Shown in pieces: positions 41,936 to 48,207 of a stretch of 64,000 bases of DNA. The notes below the pieces were generated by a model. The model was not told the origin of the DNA. It made no database searches and saw nothing but the letters and a program-made list of their open reading frames with translations. The position numbers were made by a program, and so were the translations under genes. The stretch is from NCBI RefSeq assembly GCF_027270735.1, contig NZ_JAPWIJ010000002.1, positions 186,001 through 250,000 on the forward strand. Reading direction: 5' to 3'. How positions within the stretch are numbered: position 1 is the stretch's first letter; every line of letters begins with the position of its first letter. Source of the stretch: Rhodococcus ruber (lineage in GTDB: Bacteria; Actinomycetota; Actinomycetes; Mycobacteriales; Mycobacteriaceae).

Positions 41936-42970
41936 ATGACTTCGACCACAGAATTACTACTTCCGCCCTCACGCATCGCACCGCCCATGAATGCACCTGC
42001 GCTTCGATGGGGCATCCTGGGTCCGGGATGGATCGCTGCGCGATTCGCAGAGGCACTGCGCCACCACACTTCTCAGAAGATCACCGCCGTCGCCTCGAGA
42101 AACGCGCAGCGCGGCTCGGCCTTCGCGGCGGACTGGGGAATCCCGACCGCCCACGGCAACTACGACGACCTCGTCACACGTTCCGATGTCGACGTCGTGT
42201 ACATCGCCACACCACACACTCTCCACTTCCAGCACGCAACGCTCGCACTCGAAGCAGGCAAACACGTCGTGGTGGAGAAGCCCCTCGCCCTCGACGCCCA
42301 CCAAGCTCGCACTATCGCCGAGCTCGCACGATCCAAGGGACTGTTCGCAATGGAGGCCATGTGGTCTGCATTCCTGCCGAAGTTCGACGTGATCGACCAG
42401 ATCTTGGCGCAGGGAATGCTCGGTGAAATCAGTACCGTCCTGGCCGACCACGGCGAGCACTTCGACACCGATCATCGAATCTACGACCCCGCACTCGCCG
42501 GTGGGCCGCTCCTCGATCTGGGGACCTACGTCGTCTACTTCGCCCAGAAGGCGCTGGGCCGGCCTGCCGGTGTCACGGCAGTGGGACAGCAGGCGAATTC
42601 GGAGCTGAACGGTCAGATCTCGGCGACCCTGACCTCGCCGACAGGTGCGCTCGCCGTTCTCAACACCACCATCCTGGCCGACACACCGAACCTCGGTGCC
42701 ATGTGCGGCACGGCGGGCATGCTTCGTACCGCGGACGTCTTCTACCGGCCGGGAGACTTCACCGTGTCCCTGCGGGACGGACGATCGGCTCGGTTCATCG
42801 ACCACGTCAGCGGTTACCCCGCCGGACTTGCTTACGAGGCTGCGGAAGCGGCACGTCGGATCGCCGGCGGAGAGCTCGAAAGCCCCTGCCACACAATGAT
42901 CGACACAATCTCCACCCTCGAGACCCTCGACGAGCTGCGACGTCTGCTCGGGATCGATTTTCCTCGCTGA
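41936..42970 (+). CDS. Gfo/Idh/MocA oxidoreductase (dihydrodiol dehydrogenase-like)
   Basis: 344 residues from ATG 41936; an internal ATG 17 codons later is possible. The nucleotide site is Trp-Gly-Ile-Leu-Gly-Pro-Gly-Trp-Ile-Ala, with Ala-Ser-Arg as the beta2 Arg typical of NADP preference, then Ala-Thr-Pro-His-Thr-Leu-His, Val-Glu-Lys-Pro-Leu-Ala-Leu, and Gly-Gly-Pro-Leu-Leu-Asp-Leu-Gly-Thr-Tyr, the pattern of dimeric dihydrodiol/glucose-fructose oxidoreductase relatives. It is therefore not an iolG duplicate. Its promoter carries the shared inositol operator, which suggests a role with cyclitol or sugar substrates. Confidence 0.85.
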   Translation: MTSTTELLLPPSRIAPPMNAPALRWGILGPGWIAARFAEALRHHTSQKITAVASRNAQRGSAFAADWGIPTAHGNYDDLVTRSDVDVVYIATPHTLHFQHATLALEAGKHVVVEKPLALDAHQARTIAELARSKGLFAMEAMWSAFLPKFDVIDQILAQGMLGEISTVLADHGEHFDTDHRIYDPALAGGPLLDLGTYVVYFAQKALGRPAGVTAVGQQANSELNGQISATLTSPTGALAVLNTTILADTPNLGAMCGTAGMLRTADVFYRPGDFTVSLRDGRSARFIDHVSGYPAGLAYEAAEAARRIAGGELESPCHTMIDTISTLETLDELRRLLGIDFPR

Positions 42971-43003
42971 TTGCCGCTCATCGAGACACCGGTGCAGTCC
43001 TAA

Positions 43004-43013
43004 TGTCTGGACA
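43004..43013. promoter_or_regulatory. Operator TGTCTGGACA before the sugar ABC operon
   Basis: A third copy of TGTC-N2-GACA, lying directly upstream of a candidate -35 box and 101 bases before the binding-protein start. Confidence 0.6.
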
Positions 43014-43018
43014 AAGTA

Positions 43019-43047
43019 TTGACTTTCTGGTGTGACCGGTATTACAT
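43019..43047 (+). promoter_or_regulatory. Candidate promoter of the sugar ABC operon
   Basis: TTGACT (43019-43024) and TTACAT (43042-43047) are separated by 17 bases, a good sigma-70/SigA-type spacing. The operator abuts the -35 box, consistent with repression. Confidence 0.5.
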
Positions 43048-43113
43048 CTTCTTAGGCAGTACGCCCGACCCGACATCAGCGGGTCGTCTGGTCATCGAGA
43101 GGATGTTTGGAAA

Positions 43114-44148
43114 ATGACGTCTCGTCTGGGTTCGGTAGCGGACAGGTCCCCAAAGAACCTGGGGCGCAAAACCATCGCACTGGCGATGGGGGTCGCGTTG
43201 GCGGCATCGGTCGCCGCGTGTTCGTCCTCGGGAGGTGCTCCCGAGGAGTCCGACTCCGGAAGCAATGCAGGAACGGCCGATACGCCGAAGGCAACGATAG
43301 CGATGATCACCCACGAGGTACCAGGCGATACGTTCTGGGATCTGATTCGCAAGGGTGCCGAGGCGGCGGCCGCGAAGGACAACATCGAACTGCGCTACTC
43401 CGCAGATCCCGAAGCGCCGAATCAGGCCAACCTGGTCCAGAGTGCGATCGACTCGAAGGTCGACGGCATCGCAGTGACGCTGGCCAAGCCCGACGCGATG
43501 GCCCCCTCTGTGGAGGCCGCAGAAGCGGCAGGAATTCCGGTGGTCGCGTTCAACTCCGGCTACGACTCCTGGAAGGACATGGGAGTCGGCCAGTACTTCG
43601 GCCAGGACGAGACCATCGCCGGCCAGGCTGCCGGTGCCCGGTTGACGGCGGACGGTGCGAAGAAGACACTCTGCATCATCCAGGAGCAGGGTCAGGTGGC
43701 TCTCGAATCTCGCTGCGCCGGAGTGACGTCCGGATTCACCGGTGGCAGCACCGAGATCCTCAACGTCAACAGCAAAGACATGCCCTCCGTGGAGGCCACG
43801 ATCACTGCCAAGTTGCAGCAGGATCCGTCCATCGATCACATCGTCGCGCTCGGAGCCCCGATCGCCTTGACCGCCGTGCAGTCCAAGGCCAACGCCGGTA
43901 GCAATGCCACCATCGTCACCTTCGACACCAACGCTGCACTGGTCGATGCGATTACGGCCGGAGACGTTGCATGGGCGATCGACCAGCAGCCGTACCTGCA
44001 GGGCTACCTGGCCATCGACTCGCTGTGGCTCTACCTCAACAACGGCAACACCATCGGAGGCGGCACCCCCGTTCTGACCGGGCCCGCGTTCATCGACTCG
44101 ACCAATATCGACGCCATCGCCGAGTACGCCAAGAACGGTACTCGCTGA
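43114..44148 (+). CDS. Sugar/inositol ABC importer, substrate-binding lipoprotein
   Basis: The 344-residue protein has a signal with lipobox Val-Ala-Ala-Cys-Ser (Cys at about 36), then a type I periplasmic binding protein fold (ribose/galactose-binding type): Met-Ile-Thr-His-Glu-Val-Pro-Gly-Asp-Thr-Phe-Trp, Ala-Ile-Asp-Ser-Lys-Val-Asp-Gly-Ile-Ala-Val, Gly-Ile-Pro-Val-Val-Ala-Phe-Asn-Ser-Gly, Thr-Phe-Asp-Thr-Asn, and Ala-Ile-Asp-Gln-Gln-Pro-Tyr-Leu-Gln-Gly-Tyr, the last typical of sugar binders. ATG at 43114. First gene of the ABC operon; a strong hairpin follows it before the permease gene. Confidence 0.9.
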   Translation: MTSRLGSVADRSPKNLGRKTIALAMGVALAASVAACSSSGGAPEESDSGSNAGTADTPKATIAMITHEVPGDTFWDLIRKGAEAAAAKDNIELRYSADPEAPNQANLVQSAIDSKVDGIAVTLAKPDAMAPSVEAAEAAGIPVVAFNSGYDSWKDMGVGQYFGQDETIAGQAAGARLTADGAKKTLCIIQEQGQVALESRCAGVTSGFTGGSTEILNVNSKDMPSVEATITAKLQQDPSIDHIVALGAPIALTAVQSKANAGSNATIVTFDTNAALVDAITAGDVAWAIDQQPYLQGYLAIDSLWLYLNNGNTIGGGTPVLTGPAFIDSTNIDAIAEYAKNGTR

Positions 44149-44152
44149 ACCC

Positions 44153-44192
44153 GACGCTCACCGGCAGCCGATCATCGCTGCCGGTGAGCGTC
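44153..44192 (+). terminator. Intra-operon hairpin after the binding-protein gene
   Basis: A perfect 16-base-pair stem (44153-44168 with 44177-44192) with an 8-base loop, no T run, sits between the binding protein and permease genes. In such operons this kind of hairpin lowers read-through and protects the binding-protein mRNA, giving more binding protein than transporter. Confidence 0.7.
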
Positions 44193-44214
44193 GTACCAGC
44201 AGGGAAGGAATACC

Positions 44215-45273
44215 ATGTCCACGCAGGCCGACCTGGATCTGTCCAAACACACTGTCGTCGTCGATGAGCGGGTGAAGAAGCAGAAGCCGTTGCAGCGCTT
44301 GTTGATTCGCCCGGAGATCGGGGCTCTCTTCGGCGCGATCATCATCTTCGTGTTCTTCTGCATCGTCGCACCACCGTTCCGCTCCCCCGAAGCGCTCGCC
44401 ACCGTCCTCTACGCGTCGTCGACGATCGGCATCATGGCCATCGGAGTCTCGTTGCTGATGATCGGCGGCGAGTTCGATCTGTCGACCGGAGTCGCGGTCA
44501 CCTTCTCGTCCATCATGGCGTCGATGATTGCCTACAATCTGCACTTGAACGTGTGGATCGGATCGGCGTTGGCGTTGGTGCTGGCGCTGGCGGTCGGGTT
44601 CCTCAACGGGTATCTGGTGATGAAGACCAAGATTCCCTCGTTCCTGATCACCCTCGCAAGCTTCTTGATGCTCACCGGAATCAACCTCGCCGTCACCAAG
44701 TTGGTGACCGGACAGGTAGCAACACAGTCGATCTCGGACATGGACGGGTTCGATTCCGCCAAAGCGGTGTTCTCATCCTCGTTCTCGTTGTTCGGAGTCT
44801 CCATCCGGATCACCGTCGTGTGGTGGATCGTGTTCACTCTCGCAGCCACCTGGGTGCTGATGAAGACCCGGATCGGCAACTGGATCTTCGCCGTCGGCGG
44901 CAACCAGGACTCGGCCCGCGCGATCGGTGTACCGGTGACGAAGGTCAAGATCGGTTTGTTCATGTTCGTCGGCTTCTGCGCCTGGTTCGTCGGTATGCAC
45001 CTGCTGTTCGCGTTCAACACCGTTCAGTCCGGCCAAGGCGTCGGCAACGAGTTCCTGTACATCATCGCCGCCGTCATCGGTGGGTGCCTGCTCACCGGCG
45101 GGTTCGGAACTGCCGTAGGCGCTTTCATCGGTGCGTTCATCTTCGGAATGGCCAACCAGGGCATCGTCTACGCCGGGTGGAACCCCGACTGGTTCAAGTT
45201 CTTCCTCGGCGCGATGCTGCTGTTCGCCGTCATCGCCAACAACTCGTTCCGCACCTACGCTGCCAAGAGGTAA
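44215..45273 (+). CDS. Sugar ABC importer permease (RbsC/FrcC-like)
   Basis: The 352-residue BPD_transp_2 permease has about ten helices. Motifs include Gly-Gly-Glu-Phe-Asp-Leu-Ser-Thr-Gly near residue 83, Gly-Phe-Leu-Asn-Gly-Tyr-Leu-Val, Phe-Ala-Val-Gly-Gly-Asn-Gln-Asp-Ser-Ala-Arg-Ala-Ile-Gly (the ATPase contact loop) and Gly-Gly-Cys-Leu-Leu-Thr-Gly-Gly-Phe-Gly. A long charged N-terminal tail (Val-Lys-Lys-Gln-Lys-Pro) precedes the first helix. One permease gene, so a homodimer. It is followed at 2 bases by the ATPase gene. Confidence 0.92.
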   Translation: MSTQADLDLSKHTVVVDERVKKQKPLQRLLIRPEIGALFGAIIIFVFFCIVAPPFRSPEALATVLYASSTIGIMAIGVSLLMIGGEFDLSTGVAVTFSSIMASMIAYNLHLNVWIGSALALVLALAVGFLNGYLVMKTKIPSFLITLASFLMLTGINLAVTKLVTGQVATQSISDMDGFDSAKAVFSSSFSLFGVSIRITVVWWIVFTLAATWVLMKTRIGNWIFAVGGNQDSARAIGVPVTKVKIGLFMFVGFCAWFVGMHLLFAFNTVQSGQGVGNEFLYIIAAVIGGCLLTGGFGTAVGAFIGAFIFGMANQGIVYAGWNPDWFKFFLGAMLLFAVIANNSFRTYAAKR

Positions 45274-45275
45274 TC

Positions 45276-46094
45276 ATGACCGTTCATGCCGACACCCCCA
45301 TCGAATCCGAACCCGCAGGCGGAGGTAAAACGCCCCTCATCGAACTGAAGAACGTGGGAAAGAGCTACGGCAACATCATCGCTCTGCAGGGCATCAACCT
45401 GCGCGTGGGTGCCGGTGAAGTCACTGGAGTCCTGGGCGACAACGGAGCCGGCAAGTCCACCTTGATCAAGATCATGGCAGGCCTGCATCAACAGAGCGAA
45501 GGAGAACTGCTCGTCGACGGCAAGGCGACCACGTTCGACTCCCCCAAGGACGCGTTGAACCAAGGCATAGCGACGGTCTACCAGGACCTTGCCGTGGTTG
45601 CGCTGATGCCCGTGTGGCGCAACTTCTTTCTCGGTCAAGAGCTCCGCAAAGGCACTGTGTTCAAGTCGCTCGACACCAATGCCATGCGCGCGACGACCAT
45701 CGAGGAATTGCACAAGATGGGCATCGACCTACCCGATGTCGATGCACCCATCGGGTCCCTCTCCGGTGGTCAGCGTCAGTGTGTTGCCATCGCTCGCGCC
45801 ATCTTCTTCGGTGCGCGTGTACTGATCCTCGACGAGCCGACCGCTGCCCTCGGCGTCAAGCAGTCGGGAATGGTGCTGCGCTACATCTCCGCAGCCAAGG
45901 AACAGGGCTTCGGCGTCGTCTTCATCACCCACAATCCCCACCACGCCTACATGGTCGGCGATCACTTCGTCCTACTCAACCGTGGCCGACAGAAGCTCGA
46001 TTGCAGCTACGAGGACATCTCGCTCGACGACCTCACGAAGGAAATGGCGGGCGGCGACGAGCTCGACACCCTCACCCACGAACTCCGGCGGTAA
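45276..46094 (+). CDS. Sugar ABC importer ATPase, single-domain type (FrcA-like)
   Basis: 272 residues from the ATG at 45276. Walker A Gly-Asp-Asn-Gly-Ala-Gly-Lys-Ser-Thr, Q-loop Tyr-Gln-Asp-Leu-Ala, signature Leu-Ser-Gly-Gly-Gln-Arg-Gln, Walker B Ile-Leu-Asp-Glu-Pro-Thr-Ala-Ala-Leu-Gly and the switch His in Phe-Ile-Thr-His-Asn are all intact. Unlike RbsA/XylG it has a single nucleotide-binding domain; it would dimerise, as in fructose (Frc) or inositol-type systems. Short C-terminal acidic tail. Confidence 0.93.
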   Translation: MTVHADTPIESEPAGGGKTPLIELKNVGKSYGNIIALQGINLRVGAGEVTGVLGDNGAGKSTLIKIMAGLHQQSEGELLVDGKATTFDSPKDALNQGIATVYQDLAVVALMPVWRNFFLGQELRKGTVFKSLDTNAMRATTIEELHKMGIDLPDVDAPIGSLSGGQRQCVAIARAIFFGARVLILDEPTAALGVKQSGMVLRYISAAKEQGFGVVFITHNPHHAYMVGDHFVLLNRGRQKLDCSYEDISLDDLTKEMAGGDELDTLTHELRR

Positions 46095-46122
46095 TTCGGG
46101 CTCGTCACCCACCTGCTGTATC

Positions 46123-46146
46123 GGGCCGGTCCGATCGGACCGGCCC
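46123..46146 (+). terminator. GC-rich hairpin after the sugar ABC ATPase
   Basis: GGGCCGGTCC-GATC-GGACCGGCCC is a perfect 10-base-pair stem in the 79-base gap before the next gene. The T-run is poor (GCACATCTTTC), so read-through into the dehydrogenase gene is possible. Confidence 0.6.
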
Positions 46147-46173
46147 GCACATCTTTCGAAAGGGAGTTTCGTT

Positions 46174-47340
46174 GTGCGGTCGACTCGGTCTGTTCGTGTC
46201 GGAGTAGCTGGTTTCGGATGGATGGGACGGGTGCACACCCAGGCGTATTCCCGGCTGACGCAACACTATCCAGACCTCGGCCTGCGCCCGGAGTTGGCGA
46301 TGGTCGCGGACGAGCTCGAAGGCCGAGCGGACGACGCTGCCGATCAGTTCGGCTTCGCGGCGGCGACAACCGATTGGCACGAGATCCAATCCGACCCGAC
46401 GATCGAGGCCGTCTCGATCACAGCGCCCAACTTCCTGCATCGCACCATCGGAACCGCAATGGTCGAAGCGGGAAAACACATCTGGATCGAGAAGCCGGTC
46501 GGTCTCTCCGCCGACGACGCGCGGGCAGTTGCGCGCGCCGCCGACAAGGCGGGCGTGCAGACGGCCGTCGGCTTCAATTACCGCAACGCTCCTGCGGTCG
46601 AGGAAGCCAAAGCTCTGGTGGAATCCGGCGAACTCGGAACGATCACTCATGCCAGATTCAGATTCTTCAGCGACTACGCGGCACATCCTGACGGAGCGCT
46701 GAGCTGGCGCTTCGAGCGGGCCCGCGGCGGTAACGGTGTACTCGGCGATCTCGCCTCACACGGAGCCGATCTGGTCTACTACCTGCTGGGCGAAATCGAA
46801 TCCCTGGTGGCAGACACTGCAATCTTCGTTCCCGAGCGGACGAAGCCGAGCGGGTCCGCCACCGGTCACGCTCTCGCCGCCGGAGGTGAACGCGGGACCG
46901 TCGAGAACGAGGACTTCGTCAGCAGCCAACTCCGCCTGCACAGCGGAGCTCGCGTCGTACTCGAGGCAAGTCGAGTGGCCGTCGGCGATCAGAACTCGTA
47001 CGGATTCGAGATTCACGGCACCAAAGGTGCTGTGTCCTGGGACTTCCGCCGGCTGGGCGAACTCTCCCTCAGCACGGGTGGCCGATACCAGGATCAACCT
47101 GCATCGACCGTCTACGTCGGACCTTCGCACGGGGAATACGGTGCATTCCAACCCGGTTCTGCGTCCTCCATGGGTTACGACGACCTCAAGGTCATCGAGG
47201 CAATGCGCTTCTTCAAGTCCATCGGAGACGGAAAGCCCTGCGGCGCAACGCTACGAGACGCCGTCCGCAGCGCCGGGGTACTCGATGCCATGTCCGAATC
47301 GGTTGCATCGGGACGCTGGATCCAGCCCGGCACCGAGTAG
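46174..47340 (+). CDS. Gfo/Idh/MocA oxidoreductase, ABC-operon associated
   Basis: 388 residues from a GTG at 46174 behind AAAGGGAG. Nucleotide site Val-Gly-Val-Ala-Gly-Phe-Gly-Trp-Met-Gly-Arg-Val-His, then Thr-Ala-Pro-Asn-Phe-Leu-His, Ile-Glu-Lys-Pro-Val-Gly-Leu, Gly-Phe-Asn-Tyr-Arg-Asn-Ala-Pro, and Gly-Val-Leu-Gly-Asp-Leu-Ala-Ser-His-Gly-Ala-Asp-Leu, which is the family's His/Asp catalytic pair. Longer than iolG by a surface insertion in the second domain. It follows the ABC importer and probably oxidises the sugar or cyclitol brought in by it. Confidence 0.87.
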   Translation: MRSTRSVRVGVAGFGWMGRVHTQAYSRLTQHYPDLGLRPELAMVADELEGRADDAADQFGFAAATTDWHEIQSDPTIEAVSITAPNFLHRTIGTAMVEAGKHIWIEKPVGLSADDARAVARAADKAGVQTAVGFNYRNAPAVEEAKALVESGELGTITHARFRFFSDYAAHPDGALSWRFERARGGNGVLGDLASHGADLVYYLLGEIESLVADTAIFVPERTKPSGSATGHALAAGGERGTVENEDFVSSQLRLHSGARVVLEASRVAVGDQNSYGFEIHGTKGAVSWDFRRLGELSLSTGGRYQDQPASTVYVGPSHGEYGAFQPGSASSMGYDDLKVIEAMRFFKSIGDGKPCGATLRDAVRSAGVLDAMSESVASGRWIQPGTE

Positions 47341-47435
47341 TCGGCGCTTACCGCTGACGATCCCGTTGCAAGGACCGTGTCGCCTCCTTGACTTGTGCGT
47401 TCCGTCAGTCCGGATTGCTGCACCGCTTCCGCGGT

Positions 47436-47858
47436 CTACTTTTCGGCTAGACCTAGAGCGGCTGAGAGATATTCACGTGAATCTCGAAACGTCTGCGCGA
47501 CGCCGCGCCCCGCGACGGCTCTGTACCGACTGATCTGGTCGTCATCGAGAAGGTCGAGCACAGTGCTGGAATCCGCGTGCATCCAACCGCCGTCTCGCAC
47601 CAATTCGTGGGCGCGTTTGCCCTGCAGGGCTGCGATTCCCTCGACCCTGATTCCATTCGGATCGGTGGACACTGCGATGTGGTAAGCCTTCTTGCCGGGG
47701 TAACCGGCCTTGACCTTCGAGCGCAACCGCAATACGGCATCGACCGCGTCGTCGACGGCAGATGAATGGTCGTCGGAGCCCGATTCGGCAGCAGAGACTC
47801 GCGCAATCTCAGCATCCAGTCCAGCAAGCAATGTGGCGAGGTACTCGAGGTCGCTCAT
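47436..47858 (-). CDS. Hypothetical protein, 140 residues
   Basis: I do not recognise the family. The soluble helical protein has Leu-Glu-Tyr-Leu-Ala-Thr-Leu-Leu-Ala-Gly-Leu-Asp-Ala-Glu-Ile, an Ala/Asp-rich middle, Tyr-Pro-Gly-Lys-Lys-Ala-Tyr-His-Ile-Ala-Val-Ser and a C-terminal Ala-Val-Ala-Gly-Arg-Gly-Val-Ala-Gln-Thr-Phe-Arg. The ATG ending at 47858 is preferred over one ending at 47900. No neighbours give context. It is followed by a gap (47341-47435) with no feature. Confidence 0.55.
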   Translation of the reverse strand: MSDLEYLATLLAGLDAEIARVSAAESGSDDHSSAVDDAVDAVLRLRSKVKAGYPGKKAYHIAVSTDPNGIRVEGIAALQGKRAHELVRDGGWMHADSSTVLDLLDDDQISRYRAVAGRGVAQTFRDSREYLSAALGLAEK

Positions 47859-47954
47859 CAACTCATGATGCCCTACGACAGTAGGATCTCGAACCAGCAC
47901 CCGACGAGGTTCACAATGCAGCTCCAGCCACGTCGGCGGCTGAGGCCCGGCAGA

Positions 47955-48020
47955 TCAGCTCCTCCGTTTCGAATTACCGACTCCGATCGGCGTCGGGTAT
48001 TCCAAGCCGAGGAGTCGATT
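47955..48020. repeat. Palindromic intergenic repeat, copy B
   Basis: CTCCGATCGGCGTCGGGT followed by ATTC matches copies A and C exactly; flanking arms AGCTCCTC and GAGGAGTC pair imperfectly. It lies in the 349-base gap 47859-48207 between the hypothetical gene and the FtsX gene; otherwise the gap shows only a weak 73-codon frame (48176 down to 47955) that ends inside the repeat. Confidence 0.7.
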
Positions 48021-48207
48021 TCGCCGCGCATTGCTCCTCCGAATCCTCTCGACAAGGAGCTGTGTGTTGCCGCTCGCCGTAGTGCCAGCGGGGGAAAGCT
48101 GATGAGCCGAAACGCAGGGGCGGTCACGGAACGCTGCGTCCGCAGCCAACGCCCTCGTTCGGCTCCCTGCGTTCATCGTGTCCTTCCTTCGGTATCGGTC
48201 TTCACGA

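Noticed and set aside
47955..48176. A 73-codon minus-strand frame with GGAAGGA before its ATG
   Set aside because: It ends inside repeat copy B, has no family resemblance and an Arg/Ala/Ser-rich composition; the ribosome binding site alone is not enough.
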